A stretch of DNA of 64,000 nt from positions 1-64,000 of the forward strand of contig JAJDXM010000063.1 in NCBI GenBank assembly GCA_022823225.1, read 5' to 3'. Positions 51,520 to 60,334 of this stretch are shown here, in pieces; positions within the stretch are counted from its first letter, which is position 1; every line of letters starts with the position of its first letter. The stretch is from Gemmatimonadota bacterium (lineage in GTDB: Bacteria > Gemmatimonadota > Gemmatimonadetes > Longimicrobiales > Gaopeijiaceae). The notes beneath the pieces were generated by a model. It saw nothing but the letters and a program-made list of their open reading frames with translations, had not been told where the DNA came from and ran no database searches. The position numbers and the translations under genes were made by a program.

Positions 51520-52794
51520 ATGGCAAAGCTGCTGACCGTGGCGCTACTCGCCGCCGCGTGCACCGGCACCTCCGATAGCACCGGGGACGAGACCGCTCAG
51601 AACAGGATCTCGGAGCCGGTGAGTTCCGAACAACAGCTGTCGCTTGTGGAGGAATTGCGGATCGGGAGTGCGCTGGACGGCGATCAAGGAGAACAGTTCT
51701 CCGAGGTAATCGGTGTCGAGATTGGGCCAAGTGGGGAGATCTATTCTCTCAGCGGCCGTGACAATGACGTGCGCGTCTTCTCTCCGGCGGGGAACTTCCT
51801 CCGCTCCTGGGGCCGTCGTGGCGAGGGTCCCGGAGACTTCCAGAGGCCGCATGACCTGGCCGTAGCGCGAGACACCGTCGCAATTACCGATGGTGATCGT
51901 GTGCACTTTTTCGATCTCGCCGGTCGGTTCCTCAACTCCGTGTGGCCGGGCGGACAATCTGGCCGCTACTCGGTAGACACCATTCTTTCCACGGACCTGG
52001 GTTGGGTTGTCGGTCTCGGTGTCCGTCAGGCTGCAAGCGGCACACGGGGTCCAACGGTCCCGCAGGAGGTTCGTTACCTGGTTCCAGTCAGTGGCGCCCT
52101 GGGCGAAACGATCATCACCTACGATAGGGTGCCGGACAGGGTCCAGCTGTCGTCGGGAGGGTTGATCACCCCCGCGTTTGCCCGCTTTGTCGACCATGGC
52201 GTGGACCGAGCCGGCAACGTCTACCGGTCGAATGGGATGGATTATGAGATGTCGGTCTACAGCAGCAAGGGTGTGCTGAGACGCACTGTACGGATGGATG
52301 TAGAGCCCGTTTCGGTTACGGACGACATGCTGGAACAGGTACGGCTTTCTCAAATTGAGAGCTGCCGGATTCCCGGAAGGAGGCGGCTCTGCGAACGGCC
52401 CGGCGGGTTTCTCGACACGGGCCTTCCGGCGGTCCTCGCTCACGCCAACCGGCAGGTTCCGGCGTTCGACCGATTCCTCGTGGCCCCGGACGGGCACCTG
52501 CTCATACGCCGGGTAGATCTCGTGTGGGATCAAGCCGGACAAGGTTACCCCAGGCCTTATGACCTGATTTCTCCGGATGGTCGTTTCCTGGGCCGGGTCA
52601 ACCTCCCGACAGACTTCCGACCGCTGATTCTGCGGGATGGGCGGGTCTTCGGGGTCGCGCACGACGAGTTGGATGTACCTTACATCGTGAAGTACCGACT
52701 GGCGGATCCGAAGGATGTCACCCCTGGCGCGAAGCGTCAGGATGGCGTTCAGGGTAGGTTGTCCCTAATCGCAGGAGTTCCCGACCATGAATAA
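51520..52794 (+). CDS. Six-bladed beta-propeller lipoprotein
   Basis: The product is 424 residues from ATG 51520, with GGGAGGA five bases upstream. The lipoprotein signal is MAKLLTVALLAAAC (Cys14). The hallmark is GRRGEGPGDFQRPH, the closing strand is HDELDVPYIVKY, followed by a 25-residue tail. Third codon positions look richer in A and T than in most neighbours, as in the two genes downstream. The last codons overlap an ATG (52787) that may start the cysteine-rich protein gene. Confidence 0.85.
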   Translation: MAKLLTVALLAAACTGTSDSTGDETAQNRISEPVSSEQQLSLVEELRIGSALDGDQGEQFSEVIGVEIGPSGEIYSLSGRDNDVRVFSPAGNFLRSWGRRGEGPGDFQRPHDLAVARDTVAITDGDRVHFFDLAGRFLNSVWPGGQSGRYSVDTILSTDLGWVVGLGVRQAASGTRGPTVPQEVRYLVPVSGALGETIITYDRVPDRVQLSSGGLITPAFARFVDHGVDRAGNVYRSNGMDYEMSVYSSKGVLRRTVRMDVEPVSVTDDMLEQVRLSQIESCRIPGRRRLCERPGGFLDTGLPAVLAHANRQVPAFDRFLVAPDGHLLIRRVDLVWDQAGQGYPRPYDLISPDGRFLGRVNLPTDFRPLILRDGRVFGVAHDELDVPYIVKYRLADPKDVTPGAKRQDGVQGRLSLIAGVPDHE

Positions 52795-52838
52795 CGGACC
52801 GAGAAACAGGCGAATCACCTGTCTGGCTCGCCTTTGGC

Positions 52839-53093
52839 GTGAGTCTAACGGCCCTCTTGACGACTGCGGCAGATCGCGTTCAGGACGAGTGCGAGCAGAA
52901 GGAGCAAGGCTGTCTCACGTACTGGGAGTGCTGTCGCGCCGAAGGCGAGCCATGTAGCGACTGCGCTTCAATCTGTGTGCACTTGGGTTGCGACGTCCAG
53001 CACGAAACACCCTGTGAGGAATATCCAGAGTATTGCCCCGACAGCGACAAACCGTTGCTGGACGATTGCGCCTGCGGAGAGCGGCAGTGGTGA
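52839..53093 (+). CDS. Cysteine-rich small secreted protein (12 Cys), possible frameshifted signal
   Basis: From the GTG at 52839 the product is 84 residues with cysteines at 18, 25, 31, 32, 39, 42, 46, 51, 59, 66, 77 and 79. Codons upstream in the same frame continue a hydrophobic run (VWLAFGVSLTALLTTAA) but lack a start. The ATG at 52787, overlapping the propeller stop, opens in another frame with a basic MNNGPRNRRITCLA. A one-base shift near 52828 would join the two into a normal signal peptide. The real gene may therefore span 52787-53093. No family is recognised. The DsbA-like protein downstream could form its disulfides. Confidence 0.55.
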   Translation: MSLTALLTTAADRVQDECEQKEQGCLTYWECCRAEGEPCSDCASICVHLGCDVQHETPCEEYPEYCPDSDKPLLDDCACGERQW

Positions 53094-53108
53094 AAGTAAA
53101 CAATTCGG

Positions 53109-53831
53109 ATGGGTCCGATCATGCCACCTCCTGAAGGTCCGGAGCTTCGTGAATCGGAGGCACGTGTGAAGGGCGTCCGCGACACGTTGTCTGACTTGAT
53201 GATGATCGCTATGGTCGTTTGCACGATCACGATCACGGTGGTAATCGTGCGACGGGAAGTACTCGGTCCCGACACGTCCACCTCCCCCCCTCCACCAGTG
53301 ACCGTTTCCGACTGGCCTGAGATCGCGGATGTAGGCCACCGCATCGGTCCTGAAGACGCCGCCGTGACACTAGTCACTTTCAGTGATTTCGAGTGCCCTA
53401 CGTGTGCCTACCTCGCGAGGGAAGAGTTGCCGCGGCTACGAGAAAAGTACCCGGGAAGCATCGCACTCGTATACCGTCATTGGCCCCTTAGCAGGCATCG
53501 GTTTGCGTATCCCGCCGCGCGGGCAGTGGAATGTGCGGCCCAGCAAGATCGGTTCGAGGCCTTTCACGACATCATCTTCGCACAGCAGGATTCCTTAGGA
53601 CTAAAAACGTTTGCGGAGATGGCATCCGAGGCTCACATACCCGATCTCACACTCTTCGAGGTATGCATGAGGAACACCGAACCTGTGCCGTCAATCGAAG
53701 CCGACATCGCGAAAGCGATTGAATTGGGGGCAACCGGCACGCCGACGCTGGTCGTGAATGGGCTGTTGCTGCGTGGAGCAATACGCAGTGAGTTGCTCGA
53801 TTCGATCGCTGATGCCGCGCGGATGCCCTGA
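53109..53831 (+). CDS. Membrane-anchored DsbA-like thiol oxidoreductase
   Basis: The product is 240 residues. One transmembrane span lies at about 29-48 (DLMMIAMVVCTITITVVIV), then a Pro/Thr linker, then a thioredoxin-fold domain. The active site is CPTC at 96-99 in FSDFECPTCAYL; the cis-proline is Pro212 in GATGTPTLVVNG. It resembles DsbA/BdbD-type oxidants. It begins 15 bases after the cysteine-rich protein gene in the same direction, which suggests that protein as substrate. A second DsbA-like protein is at 15633. Confidence 0.85.
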   Translation: MGPIMPPPEGPELRESEARVKGVRDTLSDLMMIAMVVCTITITVVIVRREVLGPDTSTSPPPPVTVSDWPEIADVGHRIGPEDAAVTLVTFSDFECPTCAYLAREELPRLREKYPGSIALVYRHWPLSRHRFAYPAARAVECAAQQDRFEAFHDIIFAQQDSLGLKTFAEMASEAHIPDLTLFEVCMRNTEPVPSIEADIAKAIELGATGTPTLVVNGLLLRGAIRSELLDSIADAARMP

Positions 53832-54157
53832 TTCGACTCTGTGCTTGTCGGGTTTGCCGCCGGGCGCGGCGCCGTCGCCCTGATCGACGAACGAATAGCG
53901 GGCGATGCGAGAAGTGGTCGAGCGAATCGGCGCCGATCGGGCGGCCGAGTGCCCAAGCCTGCCTCGTTGGACGCGCACGATGCGGGGCGCCTGACCTGTA
54001 CTACGGCCGCAGATCGTCCGTGCCCGGCGCACATCCGCAGGGGTGGGCCGCCGCGGCGAGCTCGTCGCGCCGCCACGCGGTCGCGGTCGACACAGCCCTG
54101 GCCCGAGGGGCGTGCCGCGGCCGGCCCACGACGGTCCCCCCGGGACACCCTACGCCA
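53832..54157. other. Gene-free stretch of about 330 bases
   Basis: This lies between the convergent DsbA-like gene and the NSS transporter gene. An open frame across it (53841 onward) encodes an arginine- and alanine-rich product without protein-like character. No terminator, RNA or repeat was recognised. Confidence 0.55.
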
Positions 54158-55552
54158 TCAGCTGAAGTCCCTCCCCAGAATCACGAACAGGATGATCGCG
54201 AGCACCGCGGCGGGCGCGATGAACCGCACGAAGAACCTCCAGACGCCGTAGTTGAACCATTTCGGCTCCGTGCCGTCCACCAGCTCGGACTCGCTGGCCT
54301 TTCGGGTCATGAACCAGCCGACCGCGATCGTGATCCCCAGGCCGCCGATAGGCAGCATCCAGTTGGAGACGAAGTGGTCGGCGGTGGAGAACCAGCCCGC
54401 TTTCCCCTGAAATACTTCAAGTGTCGAGAAGAACGGTGTGCCGGTGAAGGACAGCGCCGCGAAGATGGTGAAGACGAAGATCGCCACGCCCGACACGATC
54501 GTGGCCTTGTGGCGCCCCAGGCCCCGTTCATCGATCAGGTAGCTGGTCACGACCTCGAGCAGCGAGATCGTCGACGTCAGCGCGGCGAGCGCCACCAGCA
54601 CGTAGAAGAGCGGCCCCAGTACGACCCCGAAGGGCACCTGCGTGTAGAACAGCTCCGGGAGCGCGACGAAGAGCATTCCCACCGCGCCGACCTCGCCCGC
54701 GTCGACCTGTTGCTGCATCCCCGTCACGGAGAAGATCACCGAGAACATGATGATCGTCGCGAAGAGCGCGATGATGGTGTCCAGCGCCACGATCGCGCCC
54801 GACGCCTTCACGACCGACTGCTTTCGCGAGATGTACGAGCCGTAGGTGATCATCGCCCCCATGCCCAGCGAGAGCGTGAAGAAGGAGTGGCCGACGGCTT
54901 CCAGCACGCTGCTCGGTTCCAGCTCGGTGAAGTTCGGGCGGAAGATGAAGGTGAGCGCCTCGCCCGACCCGCTCATCCCCAGCGCGCTGATCAGCATCAG
55001 GATCAGGATGCCGAAGAGGATCGGCAGGAAGACCCGGGCCACCCGCTCGATCCCCTTGCTGACCCCGAAGTAGACCACCCCGATGGTCGCCGCGCTGAAG
55101 GCAAGCGAAAGGCCCAGCTGCAGCGGCGCGCTGCTGACCTGGTCATTGAAGAGATCCCCGGCCACCATGCCCTCGGGGAACGAACCGAAGGTCCAGCTGA
55201 CCGTCTTCGCGAAGTAGAAGAGCGACCAGCCGGCGATGACAGTGTAGTAGCTCAGCAGGATGAACCCCGCAGTCACGCCCCAGCCGCCGATCAGGCCCCA
55301 CGCGGGCCCCGCCGCGTCCTTGAGCGCCCCCACGGCGCTCTTCTGGCTTCGGCGCCCGATGAGCAGCTCGGCCATCATGATCGGCAGACCCACCGCCGCG
55401 ATGCAGATCAGGTACACGAGGACGAAGGCCCCGCCGTCGTTCACCCAGGTGATGTAGGGGAACTTCCAGAGGTTGCCGAGGCCGATCGCGCTGCCGGTGG
55501 CGGCCAGCACGAGGCCGGTGTTGGAACTCCAATGGTCGCGGGTCTGGGACAT
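54158..55552 (-). CDS. Sodium-dependent transporter, NSS (SLC6/LeuT) family
   Basis: The product is 464 residues from ATG 55552. The first span carries the family signature TGSAIGLGNLWKFPYITWVN, where sodium and substrate bind in LeuT. About eleven to twelve hydrophobic spans follow, with SYYTVIAGWSLFYF (span 3) and SFFTLSLGMGAMITYGSYIS (span 6). NSS proteins import amino acids or amines with sodium. The substrate is unknown. It is divergent from the BMP-type binding protein gene at 55684, with a 131-base shared upstream region. Confidence 0.9.
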   Translation of the reverse strand: MSQTRDHWSSNTGLVLAATGSAIGLGNLWKFPYITWVNDGGAFVLVYLICIAAVGLPIMMAELLIGRRSQKSAVGALKDAAGPAWGLIGGWGVTAGFILLSYYTVIAGWSLFYFAKTVSWTFGSFPEGMVAGDLFNDQVSSAPLQLGLSLAFSAATIGVVYFGVSKGIERVARVFLPILFGILILMLISALGMSGSGEALTFIFRPNFTELEPSSVLEAVGHSFFTLSLGMGAMITYGSYISRKQSVVKASGAIVALDTIIALFATIIMFSVIFSVTGMQQQVDAGEVGAVGMLFVALPELFYTQVPFGVVLGPLFYVLVALAALTSTISLLEVVTSYLIDERGLGRHKATIVSGVAIFVFTIFAALSFTGTPFFSTLEVFQGKAGWFSTADHFVSNWMLPIGGLGITIAVGWFMTRKASESELVDGTEPKWFNYGVWRFFVRFIAPAAVLAIILFVILGRDFS

Positions 55553-55683
55553 GTGGGCTTCCAGTCGGTTGGGAGGTGTGCCTTGGGTCAGCCGTATATT
55601 GTACTGTTCCACTCCGAAGGGGCACCAGAGCGGTTCTTCGCCGAGCACCGCCGGCGCCTCACCCGAATGCTGCGAGGACTGCC

Positions 55684-56724
55684 ATGATCCGTTACCTCCG
55701 CTGCCTGCCGATCGTTCCCCTCATGTTTTCCGCGGGGTGCGGCGGCGATTCGACCGCCGTCGACGGGCCCGCCGTCGCGCTGCTCACCTCCGGTCCGGTC
55801 AGCGACGCCGGGTGGCACGCCGGCGCCTACGAGGGGCTGCAGATGATCGGGGACTCGCTGGGGGTGCACATCTCCCACCAGCAGACCCGCACGCCCGCCG
55901 ACTTCGACGAGGCCTTCATCTCGTACGCGGAAAGCGGATATGGGCTGATCTTCGGGCACGGCTTCGAGTACCAGGACGCCGCAAGCCGGGCCGGTGAGGC
56001 GTATCCGGACGTCACCTTCGTGGTGTCGTCGGGGTCGCGGCCCTCGGCGAACGTCGTGCCGATCATCTTCGGGCTGCACGAGGCGTCCTATCTGGCGGGA
56101 ATGGCCGCCGGGGCGATCACCGCCAGCGGGATCGTGGGCATGGTGGGCGGCGTCGAGATTCCGTCCGCCAAGGGCACCTTCATCGCCTTCGAGGCGGGGG
56201 TGAAGGCGATGCGCGAGGACGCAACGGTGCTCGAAACCTTCATCGGCAGCTGGGACGATGTCTCGGCGGCCAAGGAGGCGGCCGCCGCGCAGTTGCGTCA
56301 GGGGGCGGACGCGCTGATCCACAACGTCGACGCCGCGAGCTTCGGCTTCTTCCAGGCGGTGCGCGAGGCCCGCGAGGGCGGGCGCATGGCGTGGGCATTC
56401 GGCATGAACCGCGACCAGAACGACGTGGCCCCCGACGTGATCGCGGGGAGCGCGGTGATCAACATCCCGCAGATCTTCGTGCAGACCGCGCGGGCGTGGC
56501 AGGACGGGACGCTGGAGGGGCCGCTGTATACGGGACTCGCGACCGGCGCGGTGGATTTCGTGCCGAACCCCGCGCAGCCGGGGGCCGTTCCGCCGATGGT
56601 GCTCGTGCGGATCGAGGAAGCCCGCAGGCTGATCATCGAGGAGAAGATCGACGTGCCGAGCATCGACTTCGTGGAGCCGGCGGCGGGGGATCCGGTTGCC
56701 GCGGGGGATCCGCCTACCTGCTGA
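55684..56724 (+). CDS. BMP-family ABC transporter substrate-binding lipoprotein
   Basis: The product is 346 residues with a lipoprotein signal ending FSAGC (Cys19). The BMP/PnrA family is shown by VALLTSGPVSDAGWHAGAYEG, the IFGLHEASYLAGMAAGAI loop and VGMVGGVEIPSAKGTFIAFE. Family members bind purine nucleosides or related bases. It is the first gene of an operon with an ATPase, two permeases and an outer-membrane protein. The carboxy terminus ends in a cysteine (DPPTC). Confidence 0.88.
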   Translation: MIRYLRCLPIVPLMFSAGCGGDSTAVDGPAVALLTSGPVSDAGWHAGAYEGLQMIGDSLGVHISHQQTRTPADFDEAFISYAESGYGLIFGHGFEYQDAASRAGEAYPDVTFVVSSGSRPSANVVPIIFGLHEASYLAGMAAGAITASGIVGMVGGVEIPSAKGTFIAFEAGVKAMREDATVLETFIGSWDDVSAAKEAAAAQLRQGADALIHNVDAASFGFFQAVREAREGGRMAWAFGMNRDQNDVAPDVIAGSAVINIPQIFVQTARAWQDGTLEGPLYTGLATGAVDFVPNPAQPGAVPPMVLVRIEEARRLIIEEKIDVPSIDFVEPAAGDPVAAGDPPTC

Positions 56725-56761
56725 CCGCCATGAGCAGCGCCAACCTTCCACGGGCGGCCAG

Positions 56762-58321
56762 GTGACGGCGGCGGTCAGTCTACGGGGCGTCACGAAGCGG
56801 TTCGGCGCGCTGAGGGCCCTCGACGCAGTCGACTTCGAACTGGCCCCGGGGGAGATTCACGGGCTGCTGGGCGAGAACGGTGCCGGGAAGACCACGCTCG
56901 CGCGGGTCGTGGCGGGACTCCTGGCGCCGGACGCGGGGCGGGTCCAGATCGGCGGCCGCGAGGTCAGGCTGGGCAGCGCGGCGGAGGCCCGTGCCCTGGG
57001 CGTGGCCATGGTGCATCAGCACTTCTCGCTGGTGCCGCGGTTCACCGGGTTCGAGAACGTGGCGCTGTTCAATGCGGAAGCGTGGACCCCGCGCGGGGGT
57101 GTCCGCGACGACTACCGTGGACGGATCGAGGCGCGGGCCGCCGAACTGCGGTTGCCGGTACAGCTGGATGTGCCGGTGGAGCGGATGGGCGTGGCCGACC
57201 GCCAGCGGATCGAGATCCTGAAGGCCCTGATGGGCGAGACCCGGGTGCTGCTCCTGGATGAGCCCACCGCGGTGCTCGCGCCGCAGGAGGTGGAGGGCCT
57301 GTTCGCAGTGCTTCGCCGGGTGGCCGCCGCCGGGACGGGGATCGTGCTGGTGGCGCACAAGCTGGACGAGGTGCTGGCCGCGGCCGGCCGGGTGACGGTG
57401 CTGAGGCGGGGGCGGTGGGTGCTGACGCGGGAGGCGGGCGGGGTGACGGCGCGTGAGCTGGCGGATGCGATGGTGGGGGTGGGGGGGGTCGCGGCCGGGC
57501 TTCCCGGCGGCGGGAGCGTGCTGGCGGGGCAGGAGGCCCCGGCACCGGCGATCGTGGCCGAGCTCAAGGACGTCTCCGCCGCGAGCGTGAGCGGGGCGGG
57601 GCTGCGGGGCGTCTCGCTGGCGGTGCGCCGGGGCGAGATCCTGGGGATCGCGGGCGTGGGCGGGAACGGGCAGCGGACGCTGGCCTCGGTCCTCGCGGGG
57701 CTGCAGGCGCCGGATGCGGGTGAGGCCGTGCTGCCGGCCGAGGCGGGGTGGATTCCGCAGGAACGGGACGGCGAAGGACTTGTGAACGATTTCACAATCG
57801 CCGAGAACGTGGCGCTGGCGGTGCATGCGAAGGGGGCATACCGAAGGGGTCCGTGGCTCGACTGGGCGGAGGTGGAGGAGGCAGCGGCCGCGCTCGTCGG
57901 CGAGATGGATGTGCGTTCGGGGGCGCCGGGTGTGGCCGCCGGGACGCTGTCGGGGGGGAATCAGCAGAAGATGGTCGCCGGGCGGGAGTTCCTGCGCAGC
58001 GGCAAACTGCTCGTCGCCGAGTCGCCGACCCGGGGGCTCGACGTGAAGGCGACGGTGGCCGTTCGCGAGAGGATCACGGCCTTGGCGAAACACGGCGACC
58101 GCGCTCCCGGCATTGTGCTGATCTCGACCGACCTGGACGAGATCCTGGAGCTGTCGGACCGGATCGCGGTGATGGTGCGGGGGCGGCTTATTCCCGTGCC
58201 GCCGGAGGATCACAATCCGGCTGCGATCGGGGAGCTGATGCTGGGGGCGGGCAGCCGCGGCGGCGTGCGCCACCAGGCCGACGCCCGTGACCGCCCGGGC
58301 GCGCGAGAGACCGCCGGATGA
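56762..58321 (+). CDS. ABC transporter tandem ATPase (BMP/nucleoside type)
   Basis: The product is 519 residues from a GTG at 56762. It has two ATPase modules. The first has Walker A LGENGAGKTTLARVV, a Q-loop before HFSLVPRFTGFENVAL and Walker B VLLLDEPTAVLAP. The second begins near residue 260 with a degenerate P-loop GVGGNGQRTLASVL, a signature LSGGNQQKMVAGREFL and VAESPTRGLDVKA. This is the RbsA/XylG-like pattern used by BMP importers. The stop overlaps the next permease start (ATGA). Confidence 0.88.
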   Translation: MTAAVSLRGVTKRFGALRALDAVDFELAPGEIHGLLGENGAGKTTLARVVAGLLAPDAGRVQIGGREVRLGSAAEARALGVAMVHQHFSLVPRFTGFENVALFNAEAWTPRGGVRDDYRGRIEARAAELRLPVQLDVPVERMGVADRQRIEILKALMGETRVLLLDEPTAVLAPQEVEGLFAVLRRVAAAGTGIVLVAHKLDEVLAAAGRVTVLRRGRWVLTREAGGVTARELADAMVGVGGVAAGLPGGGSVLAGQEAPAPAIVAELKDVSAASVSGAGLRGVSLAVRRGEILGIAGVGGNGQRTLASVLAGLQAPDAGEAVLPAEAGWIPQERDGEGLVNDFTIAENVALAVHAKGAYRRGPWLDWAEVEEAAAALVGEMDVRSGAPGVAAGTLSGGNQQKMVAGREFLRSGKLLVAESPTRGLDVKATVAVRERITALAKHGDRAPGIVLISTDLDEILELSDRIAVMVRGRLIPVPPEDHNPAAIGELMLGAGSRGGVRHQADARDRPGARETAG

Positions 58322-59412
58322 GCGACCAGTCAGGCACCCCCCGCGTCCGCGCCGACCTCCGCCCCGCACTCGGCGCCGCCGCTGCGCTGCTGGCCACCAT
58401 GGCGATCGCGGCCGCCCTCCTCGCGCTCGGGGGCCATTCGCCCGCCGTCGCCTTCGGCGCCCTCGCCCGGGGCGCCTTCGGATCCTGGCACAACTTCATC
58501 TCGGTCACGCTGGTGCAGGCCACGCCCCTGCTCCTGACGGGCCTGGCCGTCGCGCTCGCCTTCAAGGCCCGCGTGTGGAACATCGGCGCGGAGGGGCAGC
58601 TTCACGCCGGGGCGCTCGCCGGCGTGGCCGTCGCGGTCTCGGTGCCCGCGAGCAGCGCCTTCCTCCTCCTCCCGGCGACCCTCCTCGCCGCCGCCGCCGC
58701 CGGGGCGCTGTGGGCGTCGGTCCCGGCGGCGATGAAGACCCGGATGGGCGTCGGCGAGGTGATCACCACCCTGCTCATGAACTTCGTGGCGCTCTTCCTG
58801 GCCCAGTTCCTGGTGCACGGCCCGCTGCGGGAGTCCCGGGGCGTCTTCAATCAGACCGACGCGATCCCGGCCGCGGCCCAGCTTCCCACGCTGATCCCCG
58901 GCTTCCGCCTTCACCTGGGGTTCCTGATCGGCATCCTGATCGCGGTGGCGCTCTGGCTGTACCTGGCCCGCACGCCGGGCGGCTTTCGCATCCGCGCGGT
59001 CGGGGCGTCGCCGCGCGCCGCCGAGGTGAGCGGCCGGTTCCGCACAACTCCGGTGATCTGGCGCGCGTTCCTGGTTTCCGGCGCGATCGCGGGGCTGGCC
59101 GGATGGATCCAGGTGTCCGGGATCACGCACCGCATGTACGAGGGCCTGTCGCCCGGATGGGGCTACACGGCGATCGCCGTGGCGCTCCTGGCGCGGCTGC
59201 ACCCGCTGGCCGCCGTGCTCACCGCAATCGTGTTCGGCGCGCTGAGCGCGGGGGGCGGGGCCATGCAGCGCGAGGCGGGCGTGCCGGACGTCTGGGTCCG
59301 CGGGATCGAGGCGCTGGTCATCCTCGCCGTGCTCACCGTCGACCGCGTCCTGCAGACCATTGACAGGCGAGCGGCCCGTGGCTCGCCGCGGGCTGCGCAC
59401 TCCCGTGCCTGA
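58318..59412 (+). CDS. ABC transporter permease 1 (BMP/RbsC-like)
   Basis: The product is 364 residues with eight to ten spans. The family segment FKARVWNIGAEGQLHAGALA lies early, and MGVGEVITTLLMNFVALFLA follows. The coupling region RAVGASPRAAEVSGRF contacts the ATPase. It forms a heteromeric channel with the second permease. It overlaps both neighbours by a few bases. Confidence 0.88.
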   Translation: MSDQSGTPRVRADLRPALGAAAALLATMAIAAALLALGGHSPAVAFGALARGAFGSWHNFISVTLVQATPLLLTGLAVALAFKARVWNIGAEGQLHAGALAGVAVAVSVPASSAFLLLPATLLAAAAAGALWASVPAAMKTRMGVGEVITTLLMNFVALFLAQFLVHGPLRESRGVFNQTDAIPAAAQLPTLIPGFRLHLGFLIGILIAVALWLYLARTPGGFRIRAVGASPRAAEVSGRFRTTPVIWRAFLVSGAIAGLAGWIQVSGITHRMYEGLSPGWGYTAIAVALLARLHPLAAVLTAIVFGALSAGGGAMQREAGVPDVWVRGIEALVILAVLTVDRVLQTIDRRAARGSPRAAHSRA

Positions 59413-60334
59413 CGTCGCCGCCCTCTCCTCCTTCCTCGTCTCCGCAGTGGGGCTGGCGGTGCCGCTGGCGCTTGCGGCTCTCGGCGAGACCGTCTCGCAG
59501 CGGGCCGGAGTGATCAACATCGGGCTCGAGGGCTCGGTGATCTGGGGCGCGCTCGGTGGGGCGCTCGGCTCGCTCGCCGGCGGGGGTTACGCCGGGCTCC
59601 TGGCAGGCGCGCTCGCGGGCGGCGCGGCCGCGCTCGTCTTCGCGGTCTTCGCGGTCAGGCTGAACACCGACCAGATCATCACGGGGACGGCGGTGACCAT
59701 CGGCAGCCTGGGGTTCACCGGCGCCCTGTACCAGTCGCGCTTCGGTGTGACCGGGGTGGCGCTGGAGCTGGAGACGCTGCCGGCGTGGGAGCTGCCGCTG
59801 CTGTCGCGGATCCCGGTGGTCGGGCCGGCGCTCTTCGACCAGGCGCTGACCGCGTACCTCGTGTACGTCATGGTGCCGCTGCTGGCGTGGCTCCTCTTCC
59901 GGACCCGGTGGGGGCTGGCCCTGCGGGCGGTCGGCGAGTCCCCGGAAGCGGCGCACGCGGCGGGCGTCCCGGTGGTGCGCACACGCATGCTGGCGGCGGT
60001 TTTTGCGGGGCTGATGGCGGGGCTGGCGGGCGCGCACCTGAGCCTGGTGCATACCGGCACCTTCGCCGAGAACATGTCGGCCGGAAAGGGGTTCATCGCG
60101 ATCGCGGTGGTCGTGCTGGGGCGCTGGCGGCCCGCGGGAGTCCTGGCGGCTGCGCTGTTCTTCGGCGGGGCCGAGGCGCTTCAGTTCGCGCTGCAGGCCT
60201 TCGACGCCGATCTTCCCTACCCGCTCTTCCTGGCGCTGCCCTACGTGCTCAGTCTGGCGGCGCTGGCCGGGTGGTTCGGGCGGTCGCGGGCGCCCGAGGG
60301 GCTGGCGTTGCCGTGGCCGCGGAGGGGGCATTGA
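59405..60334 (+). CDS. ABC transporter permease 2 (BMP/RbsC-like)
   Basis: The product is 309 residues from a GTG at 59405; the frame is open back to a TTG at 59360, but the family start fits VPDVAALSSFLVS. Signature ETVSQRAGVINIGLEGSVI, then RLNTDQIITGTAVTIGSLG and the coupling loop RAVGESPEAAHAAGV. It pairs with permease 1. Its stop overlaps the ATG of the outer-membrane protein gene. Confidence 0.85.
   Translation: MPDVAALSSFLVSAVGLAVPLALAALGETVSQRAGVINIGLEGSVIWGALGGALGSLAGGGYAGLLAGALAGGAAALVFAVFAVRLNTDQIITGTAVTIGSLGFTGALYQSRFGVTGVALELETLPAWELPLLSRIPVVGPALFDQALTAYLVYVMVPLLAWLLFRTRWGLALRAVGESPEAAHAAGVPVVRTRMLAAVFAGLMAGLAGAHLSLVHTGTFAENMSAGKGFIAIAVVVLGRWRPAGVLAAALFFGGAEALQFALQAFDADLPYPLFLALPYVLSLAALAGWFGRSRAPEGLALPWPRRGH

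Noticed and set aside
53870-53920. Third copy of the dispersed repeat
   Set aside because: Only a short GACGAACGAATAGC resemblance is present; flanking blocks do not match the two real copies.
53841-54251. Plus-strand frame of 136 codons after the DsbA-like gene
   Set aside because: Arg/Ala/Pro-rich, overlaps the NSS transporter 3' end antisense, no protein-like pattern.
58330-59520. Minus-strand open frame of 396 codons
   Set aside because: Antisense to permease 1; composition dominated by Arg, Gly and Pro.
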